A stretch of DNA of 64,000 nucleotides from Symbiodinium natans (lineage: Eukaryota > Sar > Dinophyceae > Suessiales > Symbiodiniaceae). This document shows, piece after piece, positions 1 through 10,000 of this stretch. The stretch's first letter is position 1; each line of letters starts with the position of its first letter. Under the pieces are notes generated by a model. It was not told the DNA's origin. It searched no databases and worked only from the letters and a program-made list of their open reading frames with translations. The position numbers were made by a program, and so were the translations under genes. The stretch is taken from assembly GCA_905221605.1 (NCBI GenBank), contig CAJNDS010002224.1, forward strand, positions 1,139,023 through 1,203,022, in the 5' to 3' direction.

Positions 1-240
1 TTTTGTAGAGGGTCTTAGGTTTGTATGGGGCTTTAGGATGTTGGGGCTTGCGGTTCATGTGCATCTGACAACATGATGACATATATACATATCTACATAA
101 GATATCTATATTTATAGATATATATATATACACAATGAAATACCAACAAAGAGACCTCCAAAACTCCCAAACCCCCCAAAACCAGAAGTCCTCAAGCCTC
201 AACCCTTATCATACTTATAACATCTGATAAGCCTTCAAGC
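1..240. other. AT-rich non-coding stretch at window start
   Basis: No gene is visible. The stretch holds a short TG-rich start and an AT-alternating run (about 80-135, TATATA-type) before the first telomere-type array begins. Nothing functional can be supported. Confidence 0.5.
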
Positions 241-478
241 CCTCAACCCCAAGTCTCCTAAACCAAAAACCCCTAAACCCTGAACCCTAAGCCCTAAGCC
301 CTAAACCCTAACCCCTGAACCCCAAGCCTCCTAACCCTAAACCCTAAACCCTAAAATGTAACCCCTAAACCCCAAGTCTCCTAACCCTAGACCCCAAACC
401 CTAAACCCGAAACCCCAAGTCTCCAAAACCCTAAACCCTAAGCACTAAGCCCTAAACCCTTTACCCCAAGTCTCCTTA
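241..478 (-). repeat. Degenerate interstitial telomere-type array (CCCTAAA)
   Basis: Units read CCCTAAA with frequent variants (CCCTAAG, CCCCAAG, CCCGAAA). The heptamer is the plant-type telomere repeat, also reported at dinoflagellate chromosome ends. Heavy degeneration says this is an old interior array rather than a working chromosome end. Confidence 0.85.
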
Positions 479-612
479 CCCTGAAGCCTTGAAACCGAAA
501 CTCCCCTCCTTCAGGGAGCCGGCATCGGATCCCGGCCGCTCCGAGCGAACGGAGGCCTTGCCAGGGTTCTAGGATGGCCCTTCAAACCCCCTGAAAAGAA
601 TTCCTCTTCTGA

Positions 613-746
613 AACCCAAGAGGGTTTAGGGTTTGGGGTTTAGGGTTTAGGGTTTAGGCTTTAGGCTTTAGGGTTTAGGGTTTAGGGTTTAGGGTTTAGG
701 GTTTAGGGTTTAGGGGTTGAGGGGTTTAGGGGTTTAGGGTACCCCG
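613..746 (+). repeat. Telomere-type array (TTTAGGG)
   Basis: About 18 units of TTTAGGG or near variants. It runs opposite to the array at 241-478, so the two point towards each other across a unique spacer. Confidence 0.9.
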
Positions 747-869
747 ACCCCCCCAAGCCTTGGAGGGCGTCAGCGAGGCGGCCTGGGGGGTAGCAGCCGC
801 GGACGCCGCGCCCGCCACACTCCCCGCAACCTTGCAGCCAGGGCCGCGGGTCGCAATGTGCGGGCTTTT

Positions 870-980
870 ACCCCTAAGCCCTTAACCCTAAACCCTAAAC
901 CCTAAATCCTAAACCCTAAACCCTAAACCCTAAACCCTAAACCCTAAACTAAACCCTAAACCGTAAACCCTAAACCCCTG
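870..980 (-). repeat. Telomere-type array (CCCTAAA)
   Basis: About 14 units of CCCTAAA, again inverted relative to its left neighbour. Confidence 0.9.
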
Positions 981-1068
981 GGCTCCACCATGACCCCCAA
1001 AAAACCTAAAAAACAAAACCGAAAGCCCCAAAGCCTAAAGACCAACGCCCGAAGGCCTAAACGCATGG

Positions 1069-1211
1069 GTTCCCTCACTACCCCCCCGTCTATACTACGC
1101 CCCCTAGGTTCCCCCCTAATTAGGGCCACTTAGGGATCATTAAGGCTAATTGAGGTTGGGGGAAACTTAGGGGGCGTAGTCTGGGGGGGGCGGGGGGGTT
1201 AGTAGGGGAAC
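1069..1211. mobile_element. MITE family A, copy 1
   Basis: About 45-bp imperfect terminal inverted repeats. The left arm reads ACTACGCCCCCTAGGTTCCC and the right arm carries its reverse complement (GGGGGAAACTTAGGGGGCGT) with poly-G/poly-C stretches. A short A/T-richer centre separates them and there is no coding capacity. A second copy lies at 25972-26117. Called from structure only; the transposase family is unknown. Confidence 0.65.
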
Positions 1212-1519
1212 TTATGGAAACCCCAACTGTGTTTCAGCCTATGGGGTGGAATGCACAGGGTACCCAATTCCTCCAATTCCCAAATGAGAACCGTGAACGC
1301 CACACCTCCCCAAAAGTTTCCTACTGAGACAGCGTAAGCAGTGAGGGCTGAGGGCTTAACCCGAAACCCTAAACCCTAGCTCCACACACGAAAAAAACCA
1401 GAAAGCAAAGCACAGGATAAGCCTTAACCTCTGAGCCCGGAACCCCTAAGCCCTGAACCCCCTTGCCGATGCGGCTTCTTTTTCTGGGGGCTTAATTCTG
1501 GGCATTTAAGGGAATCGGG

Positions 1520-1630
1520 ATGTTTAGGGTTTAGGGTTTAGGGTTTGGGGTTTAGGGTTTTAGGGTTTTGGGTTTAGGGTTTAGGGGTTAGGGTTTAGGG
1601 TTTAGGGTTTAGGGTTTAGGGTTTTAGGGG
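1520..1630 (+). repeat. Telomere-type array (TTTAGGG)
   Basis: About 15 units with TTTTAGGG and TTTAGGGG variants near the middle and right end. Confidence 0.9.
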
Positions 1631-1904
1631 GCTTCTATAGGTTTTTACGGGCTTTCTAGGGTTTGCGAGCTTTACGCGGTTCATGGGGTGCATTGGGTTT
1701 GCAGGGCATGCAGAGATCACGGGCTTAGGAGTACATATATGGTGTTATACTAGGGCTTGTAGGGGTGTTACAGGGCGCATAGGGTTTCCCGCAAACCTTT
1801 GCCTCGACCTTAAACCTCCCATCCTCCTCAAACCTCTGATCAACATGTGGTGGAGGAAGAAAGGTCACTTGGTGGTGTAGGCTTAGGGTTTATGGGTTTC
1901 GTTT

Positions 1905-2009
1905 GGGATGTTCCGACTTATATACTAAGAGTCCTTAGTAGGGACTAGAATAGGGGGCACGATCATCCCTACTAAAGACTGTTGGTATAAGCATAAGGGG
2001 GAACATCCC
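1905..2009. mobile_element. MITE family B, copy 1
   Basis: Bounded by the perfect 10-bp inverted repeat GGGATGTTCC (1905-1914) and GGAACATCCC (2000-2009). Inside lie further imperfect arms (CTTAGTAGGGA and TCCCTACTAAA types). A related copy is at 28733-28821. Confidence 0.65.
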
Positions 2010-2130
2010 CCAAGGTTTCGTGGTTTAGGGTGGAGGGCACCAGCGAAGGGAGAGCTGCAAGGCCTCCACAGCAGGGGAGGTCAACGCTGGCGGCGTTGGC
2101 CTACACGGCGGCCCGAACCCTGTCAACCCC

Positions 2131-2250
2131 CAAAGGTTTAGGGTTTAGGGTTTGGGGTTTGGGGTTGAGGGTTTAGGGTTTAGGGTTTAGGGTTTGGGGT
2201 TTAGGGTTTAGGGTTTAGGGTTTAGGGTTTAGGCTTCAGGCTTTCGGCTT
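2131..2250 (+). repeat. Telomere-type array (TTTAGGG)
   Basis: About 15 units, with scattered TTTGGGG variants, followed by a CTTCAGG-like degenerate tail. Confidence 0.88.
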
Positions 2251-2589
2251 CAGACTTCAGGCTTCAGGGTTTCGGGCTTTGGGAAAAACATCCGGGAAGA
2301 CACAGAAGACAAAGCGAAACCTTCGGAGAAACCCCCGTTTTTGCTTGATGGGATCTAGGGGCTTATGGTGTGTTTATGATGGGCATCCCAACACAAGAAG
2401 AAAGGGCCACCACTGGGGATCCGAGCTAAGCCCTCACCTTAAGCCCCAAAACCTGTGCTTCTCTTGGGGCGCAGCGAGGTTCGGCAGGGTTTAGGGCTTA
2501 GGGCTTGAGGGTTTAAGGCTTGAGGCTCTTTTTCAGGGCGCGGGGTGTAGACCTAGTCGTCCTCGTGCAGTGCGAGGTCTTTGGTAGGG

Positions 2590-2757
2590 TTACCCTAAAC
2601 CCTAGATTCTAAGGCCCTAAACCCTAAGGCCCTAAGACCCTGAAACCCGAAACACCCCAAACCCTAAACCCCCTAAACCCTAAACCCTAAACCCTAAACC
2701 CTAAACCCTACACCCTAAACCCTAAACCCTAAACCCTAAACCCTAAACCCTAAACCC
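2590..2757 (-). repeat. Telomere-type array (CCCTAAA)
   Basis: A degenerate left part and a regular right part of about 16 perfect CCCTAAA units. Confidence 0.9.
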
Positions 2758-2829
2758 TGGTCTGGTGCAGGCCTCGCCGCCTGGGCCTGCGGGACGGTTG
2801 GCTGCCGTACCTGCTCAGCGATTCTATTT

Positions 2830-3062
2830 GGGCTTAAGGTTTAGGGTTTAGGCTTTAGGGTTTAGGGTTTAGGGTTTAGGGATTGGGGTTTCGGGTTTAG
2901 GGTTTAGGGTTTGGGGTTTAGGGTTTAGGGATCGGGGTTTAGGGTTTAGGGTTGAGGGTTTGGGGTTGAGGGTTTAGGGTTTAGGGTTTAGGGTTTTAGG
3001 GTTTAGGGTTTAGGGTTTAGGGTTTAGGGTTTAGGGTTTAGGGTTTAGGGTTTAGGGTTTAA
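2830..3062 (+). repeat. Telomere-type array (TTTAGGG)
   Basis: About 32 units. The right half (about 2960-3060) is nearly perfect and the left half has TTTGGGG and GATCGGGG variants. Confidence 0.92.
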
Positions 3063-3309
3063 GGAAGGCCCGCTTGGATATAGCAGCTACCCTGGGGCCG
3101 ACGTAGTCTCTAACCAATTTTTTGGACCCAGAAGGAGGTTGAGGGGTTCACCCCCTCGCCCGCCATGAGACCAACAAAAAGTTCCCCCTCAACACAGGGT
3201 AGGAGTAGACCAAAAACGGGAGGGCCTGACAGACCGCCAAGAAAAATCCTGAAACTTGCAGCTCGCAAAGGGACGAGCCCCTCAACCCCAATGAACCTAA
3301 CATCTACTT

Positions 3310-3400
3310 TAGGGCTCAGGTTCAGGGTTTAGGGTTTAGGGTTTAGGGTTTAGGGTTTAGGGGTTTAGGGTTTAGGGTTTAGGGTGTAGGGTTTAGGGTT
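3310..3400 (+). repeat. Telomere-type array (TTTAGGG)
   Basis: About 12 units with one TGTAGGG and one eight-base variant. Confidence 0.88.
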
Positions 3401-3691
3401 ACTGGGATGCAGGCGTTAGGGGTTCAGTGGGAGGGCAGGACAGCACCACGCGCAGTGCCTAGGCCCAAACCCAAACAATCCCCCCCCCCCGACCCCCCAA
3501 CTCAGAAGAACCAAAGGTGGGCGATGTTCAGGCCCCTAGACTCTACTTGGAGGTTCAGGGGTACTTATAACCCCCAATGAGAACTGCACTTATAAGCCCC
3601 CTAAGTCCCCTAAGTATTTGTTGGGATAAGGGAAGCCTCTGAGAAGGCTGAAGTGGAGAAGGGCACCATGCCTTTGTGTGCAGGATGTTCT

Positions 3692-3794
3692 GCATATGTA
3701 AGCATTGCTACAGCACAGGTGTGCAGGACGTTCAGCATATGTAAGCATTGCTTCGGCACAGGCGAGAGCAGAGCTCCGCATATGTAAGCATTGC
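3692..3794 (+). promoter_or_regulatory. Three 43-bp-spaced 17-mers in the LTR
   Basis: GCATATGTAAGCATTGC occurs at 3692-3708, 3735-3751 and 3778-3794, each start exactly 43 bp from the last, and the same trio lies in the 3' LTR. It ends 6 bp before the spliced-leader-like sequence. The position and regular spacing suggest an upstream transcription or processing signal in U3. That role is inferred; only the repetition is seen. Confidence 0.5.
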
Positions 3795-3800
3795 GACTGG

Positions 3801-3813
3801 ATTTTGGCTCAAG
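3801..3813 (+). promoter_or_regulatory. Spliced-leader relic in the 5' LTR
   Basis: ATTTTGGCTCAAG equals the last 13 bases of the conserved 22-nt dinoflagellate spliced leader; the nine bases upstream are mostly different. The 3' LTR has it at 14184-14196. An exact 13-mer is expected about 0.002 times by chance in both strands of 64 kb. It probably marks the former trans-splice junction and may be near the start of the R region. Confidence 0.7.
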
Positions 3814-4017
3814 CATGAAAAAGTGCGTGCCTGGATTGGGGTGTGAGGGTTTTGGGGGGTGTTTCCCGGGTGGTTCCTCTAGCTTAGGCTGGTCTAGCCT
3901 CTTCCGGACCCCCCCTAGCCCGGTGGTCCCCGTCCAGGGTTTTTTCCGTCTTGAGGGTTTGGTTGAAGCTGGGGCTTTCTGGGTGTAGTCCTGGTTTCCC
4001 TTAGATCCCTCTTTTCG

Positions 4018-7000
4018 ATGGCCGCTCCTGCGCCCTCCGCCCCTGGTCCTCACGAGGACCAAGGGGTTATGAGCCCAACTGGTGCTCGGCGTGCCATTGA
4101 TTCGAGATTGGAAGGTGAGACTGCTGGTCCGCGCTACGATCGTCATCCTGCTGGAAATGCGATGCCCAATGGGGTACTTTCGGCTGATGTTGTAAGGCGT
4201 GAGGATATGGTGCAGGCCTCACCTGGTGCAGCGAGTTTGGAAAGCGCTCCATGGCCACCAGCTATGACTTCAAGGACAGAAGATGTGGGACCGCCTGGTA
4301 CATTTTCCTGTGATTCCGGGCTTCGCCAAGAAACGTCTTCCGTGTCTGCTGGGAATGTGGGGCCAACGATTCCGCACTTGGTCGCGCGGGCGAGTACGGA
4401 TAATCACCCGGGAGGCTCCCAGGGTGGGACTGCCTTGCCAGTCCCGTCCTGGATGAGTCGTCTCGGGGATTATCTTCGCCAAGCTTCCGGACAGGTTGAG
4501 ACGCTGACAACGACGCTCACGAGGCAACGAGTGTTGGGTAGTAGTGGTGGTTTAGTGGTTCAACAACATGAGCAGTTGCAGCAGCAGCATACCACTTCGC
4601 ACCCCTCCACACCGCAGCATGCAACATACCCGGCAGCAGCGGCAACTATGTCTGGTGGTTTTTCTCCGACAGGACAACAAAGTGGGGATCCTCCTCTGTT
4701 TCCCAGCAGTGCTCGTCGTATTATGGAAGGCTGGGCAAGACAGGCTCCTTTGCTGCATGGTCCGAGGAGTGTGGGAACAGACGATGCTTCATCGGCGTCC
4801 ATTCCGGTGGAGTTGGTGCAGGAGGAGGTGAGAAGACAAGTGGAAGCGGCCTTGGCAGGACAGAAGGGAAGGCTTGAGCGCCTTCAAGAAGAAAATGAGC
4901 GATTGCGGGAGATGGCTTTTGGGGGTGGTGGCGATGTGAAAGGACAAGGCCGGGGTGGGGCTCTATGGAATGAGGCGCAGCGGCAGATGAGGGAGCAGTC
5001 TGAGCTTCCTGAGGATCGTGGTGTACCTCATGGAGATCGGGCCTACTCAGCATCGCAAGTGCTTCATGAGGATCGTGGTGTACCTCATGGAGATCGGGCC
5101 TACTCAGCATCGCAAGTGCTTCATGAGGATCGTGGTGTACCTCATGGAGATCGGGCCTCTTTCGCAACTCAAGTGCTTCATGAGGATCGTGGTGTACCTC
5201 ATGGAGATCGGGCCTCTTTCGCAACTCAAGTGCTTCATGAGGATCGTGGCGTACCTCATGGAGATCGGGCCTCTTTCGCAACTCAAGTGCTTCATGAGGA
5301 TCGTGGCGTACCTCATGGAGATCGGGCCTCTTTCGCAACTCAAGTGCTTCATGAGGATCGTGGCGTACCTCATGGAGATCGGGCCTCTTTCGCAACACAT
5401 GCACTTCGTGAGGATCGTGGTGTACCTCATGGAGATCGGGCCTCCTCAGCATCTCATGCACTTCGTGAGGATCGTGGTGTACCTCATGGAGATCGGGCCT
5501 ACCCAGCATCTCATGCACTTCGTGAGGATCGTGGTGTACCTCATGGAGATCGGGCCTCTTTCGCTCATGCACCTCGTGAGGATCGTGGTGTACCTCATGG
5601 AGATCGGGCCTACCCAGCATCTCATGCACTTCCTGAGGATCGTGGTGTACCTCATGGTGATCGGGTCTTTGCAGCAACAAGTGTGACTTCTGGGGTTCGG
5701 GGAGCTCTTCGGGAAGGTCGTCAACCAGTTCCGTCGATGTCTCGGGCCCATGATGGTCCTCGTGCACAGAGGGGCGAAGCTGGTGCCAGGTCAAGAAGTG
5801 CAGAAGGACATGGCGAGCTTGGGAACAGGCCAAGGAATGTGTATGCTCGTGGTTATGGTGCCAAGCGATCTGCCTCAGCGAGTCCGTCGCCAAGTGGTGG
5901 TAGAGGAGTTGTGGGTGAGAGGTTGTCTGGAGGGGATGTCTGTGGTGTCCCGCCGTTTGACCGAGCCTTCAGGGCTCGCTTGGAGCCTGAGCTAGGGATA
6001 AGGGGAGATTATGAGCCGCTGAAGAGACCTGAGGGAGTTGCAACCCTTGGTGCGCCTTGTGAAGCTCCTCCTGGTCTCAGTCCTCCCGTTGCTCCAGGAA
6101 GCGAGCAACAACCAGGCGATGTGGCGCCTGCAGCTCCGTCAAGCCCTTCTCCGATGGACATTGTGCTTACAGGTATCGGGCAGCTGCAACAGATGTTGCT
6201 GAAGAAGGGAGACGGGTTGGATGTGGATAAGGCGTCGCCGAATTTTCCGATGTTGCCTGACTACACTCCGGAATCTGGTGCCATAGACTTCCAGGACTGG
6301 CTGTATCTTGTGGAGCAACAAGTGTCTGCTATGGCGGCAAGCGCTGGCGAGTGGTGGAAACAAGTCATGGGTTCGGCCTTGGAAGCATACCAGGAGTATC
6401 AGGCGCTTTCGCCGATCAAGCAGATTGGGGTGAAAGCAAGGCTATCAGAGGAGCTTCAGGACGGCAAGTACCAGAAGCTTGCGAAAAAGGTGGCAGCCTT
6501 ACTTCTAGCAGCGCTTCCGACAGGTGTCCGAGATGAGCTAGTGGCCTATCGTGTGCAGGGGACTCATCAGATACTGTTCAGGCTGATGGCTGTGTACCAG
6601 CCTGGGGGCGCTCAGGACCGGGCACAACTTCTGAAACAGTTGGAGGTGAGTGAATCTCCAGGAACAGCGACGGATGCAGTGGTTGCATTACGGAGATGGT
6701 ATCGCCTGTACCAGCGAGCTTTGGATCTTGGTGTTTCCTTGCCAGATGAGTCCGTCCAGGTGAAGTCTTTGGGGGTCTTAACGAAGAAGGTGGCGGAGAC
6801 AAATCAAGACTTTCGCTTTAAGGTGTCCTTGGCGAAGGCGGAGCTTCAGATTGACACCAGACCCACCTCGGAGAATGTGTTGAAGTACTTCCAACATCTC
6901 CTTGCAGAATGTGAGCAGCTTGGGGCTACTGGGAGAAAGGCTACACCGTCACAGGCATCGGAGGCTCCCGGACCCAAACTGAAGGGCATGCAGCAACAGC

Positions 7001-10000
7001 CCTCAGATGCCGGAAATACCACTCAGAGGCCAAAGGCCAAGGCCTCTCCACCGCCTACGAATCCGACAAAGCCGTGTTCATGGTTCACTACTGATGATGG
7101 TTGCAGAAATGGAAAGAACTGCAGTTTCAGGCATTCGTGGGAGGGTCTTCAGCGAGCCGAACGGTGCCTCCTTTGTGGTTCGACGAAGCACAGGGCAAGG
7201 GATTGTCCTACGAAGAAGGTGAGTCCTACTGACAAACCGGCCCCAAAGCCGAGGTTGGCCAAACAGCAGGCTGCAGCAGCTACTCCTACAACAGGGGCAG
7301 CTTCCTCGGAAGGTCCTTCGCTTTCGTCAGGTCCGTCGGTGCCGGCTGGAGATGCTACTCGTGAGCAGCCTTCAAGCCTTACTCCTTCAACCTCAAACAA
7401 GATCGACACGGAGCAGGTGGCGGCGATGTTGTCCGAAACAAACAAGATGCTGAAGGCCTTGACTTCCACTCAGGCTCAGGGCTCTGGCACAGGTTCGGCT
7501 TCTTCGGCGCCCTCGGATCCTTTGGGGGTTATACAGAGACAGTTGGAGGATTTGCGGCGACTGCGAATGCTGGTGGTGCTTCCGGAGAGGGTTGGCAATG
7601 AAGACTTCCGTGTGAAAATGGATGTGTATGAACGGTTGCTGCAGACTGAGCCAGAGGCGGTTGAGAAGGATTCCGAGGAGAAGATGGCCCTGTTGGATTC
7701 GGGAGCGAGCCATGCCTTTCGGGTTGCTGTTGACGATCGTGAGGTGGAACAAGGAAAGTTGGTGAAGGTTGCCTTGGCCAATGATGATCACGTTGTCCTT
7801 TCGCAGAACGCTGGTGGAACCCTGTTGTCTTCGCCTTCTACGAACCCTTCGGGTGGTGGAACGATACTACCTATGGGACAGTTGGTGCAGTTGCTTGGAT
7901 GCACGGTACGATGGTCTCCGACAAGGCTTGAAGTTCGACACCCGATCCATGGCAAGTTGCGAGTGAAAGTCAACCATTTCTGCCCAGAGCTGACCGAGGT
8001 GAGCGCGCTACAGCTCATCAAGGAATTGGAGGAAAAACGGGTTGGCGAGTTCACGAAGACCTTGGAGGATATGGAGAGGCAGCTCAAGGAGATTGAGCTC
8101 TCGGGCTGTGGAGATCGCGGTTGGGAACAGCACCTCATGGATCTGGTGGAAACTGGGGCTCGAACGAGTTTCTGTGGCTTCATCCAGAAGGTGCCCTATT
8201 TGCAGGGGGTGACCCCGGAGGCTTTCGCGACCATCCCTGAGGAGTTCCCGGTGACGAACAAAGAGGGCTGGAGGCTCTTGAAGGGCATGCCGTGGAGTAG
8301 AAGGAAACGAAGGAGTATGTTCCTTAGCAACAACTGGCTGGTGCATCTCTTCTCGGGAGACAAAAGGAAGAAGGGGCTGGCTTCTTCAAGCGAATGGAAG
8401 GCCAGTCTGCATCGTGATGATGTTCTGGTGGAGGTGGACCTGAACCTTAGCAGTCACTTCGACATGTTAAAGAAGGATGGCATCTTCAAGCTGCTTTTGT
8501 GGGGAGCTGCTCGGGGCAAAATTAAGGCTCTATTTGGGGGACCGCCTCGAAGAACCTTTCCCTTTACAGGAAATGAGACGATGCTGTCCTCGCAACATGT
8601 TCGGGAAGTTCAGCTGGTTGCCAGGGCGATGATCCTTTGGTCAGTAGCTTCTGAGGGTAGGAGGATCCTTTGGAGAGAGGGATCTTTAGAAACCCCGGGT
8701 CCTGGAGTTGGTTGGTTGCTGGAACATCCGAGAGTTGAATCGGGGAAGGTTCCTGGACTAGAGCAAGGCGACAACAAAGAGAGTGACCTTGAGGAGCAAG
8801 AGAGGCTGGCTAAGGAATGGTTCGACCTGGGCAAGTTTTCGCATCGTGAGTGCCGCATGTTGTTGGAAGAGATGAACTTCAAGAAGAACTTGCGAGCCTC
8901 ATCCCGAGGCGAACAAGAAGGATCTGTGGTGCTTGGCGCATATGCTCATGGCGGCAATCGGGGGGTTACTACAGAGGCACTCCAGAGACCGTGGTTGACG
9001 AAGTACCTGAACATGTTTATGCGGTGGAATGTGGAAACGCAGCTGCATGAGGATTGCTCTTGGTCGGCTTTGTTGGTCATGGAGACGAATGAAGTGCCTC
9101 GACATCGAGATGTCCGGAACGCTCGTGATAGTAACAACTACTTGATTGGGTTGGGCGATGATGATCCTGGCCGCGAGGTTTCCTCCGGTCTGTGGCTTGA
9201 AGGGGACCTGGATGGACAGAATGGGTTGGGCGATGATGATCCTGGCCGCGAGGTTTCCTCCGGTCTGTGGCTTGAAGGGGACCTGGATGGACAGAAATTT
9301 GGTGGTGGAGGGAGATGTGTCGAAAGGTCCTGTCCATTCTCTGGCTTTGAACAATTAAAGGGCTGTTTGGTTGAGATCTCTGGAAGGATGACGAGGTTCA
9401 ATCCAAAACAACACCATGCGTATGTGGGGAAGGATCAAACTCAGAAGGAGCTTCTCGTGGCGGCCTACACACCTCTCGGCCTCGACAAGTTGCCGGATGA
9501 AAAGGTCGGGAAACTTCGATGCTTGGGTTTTCCGATACGCTCAACCTTGGAATGGGATGAGGGCCCAGCGCTACATGGAAGGGACCAGGTTCGTGAGGCT
9601 CAGGAGGAGCTGGAAAGTGAGGATGAGGAGGAGGCCAATGGACGGGTGCCATGCTACGACCTGTTTGGAACGACCATGTGGAAAACCTTCGCGAGGATGT
9701 ACACCATGGATGAGGTCAAGTGTGATTTGGAAAACTTGGGACCTACGACTTTGGGTACGAACCTCAATCTCTGGTCTTTGGAGGGTGAGGATGGTCATGG
9801 TCTGAAGGCCGGTACAAGAACAAGTCGATGGCCAACGGGGATGATAAGTTCTGTCTGTGATGCTCTATGTGCTTGGCCCGGTTTTGCTACGCGAGAACAT
9901 GCTTTGACCAGTATGGTTCGAAGGCTGGGAAGGCGAGATGGTGAAGAAGGTGAAGGGAAGCTCGCTAAATTCAGCTTGGAGGAATGGCGCATTCACCTGA

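Larger units (their letters stand above)
479..3552. other. Unique spacers between telomere-type arrays
   Basis: The spacers at about 505-600, 745-870, 1240-1330, 1640-1900, 2030-2130, 2280-2590, 2760-2830, 3065-3300 and 3410-3550 are single-copy-looking and often GC-rich. The pattern resembles small exons flanked by repeat-filled introns, as in the better resolved gene at 16.7-18.7 kb. No reading frame could be chained across them, so no gene is called. Several could be exons of an unrecognised gene. Confidence 0.35.
3619..4064 (+). repeat. 5' LTR of the copia element
   Basis: Begins TGTTGGGATAAGG and ends GACCAAGG, identical in extent to the LTR at 14002-14447. It carries three 43-bp-spaced copies of a 17-mer, a spliced-leader-like 13-mer and, near its end, the first ATG of the long reading frame. 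Confidence 0.95.

Noticed and set aside
1-3400. A genuine chromosome end at the left of the window
   Set aside because: Arrays are degenerate, alternate in direction and are separated by unique sequence; a working telomere would be one uniform array.
3801-3813. A functional spliced-leader RNA gene
   Set aside because: Only the last 13 bases match; the first part of the leader and the donor and downstream RNA gene are absent.
5011-5684. CRISPR-like array
   Set aside because: Repeats are contiguous coding units without spacers, in a eukaryotic retroelement.
4721-5893. 390-codon minus-strand frame and 222-codon + frame over the 57-bp repeats
   Set aside because: They arise because the repeat length is divisible by three; the gag frame on + has the domain context.
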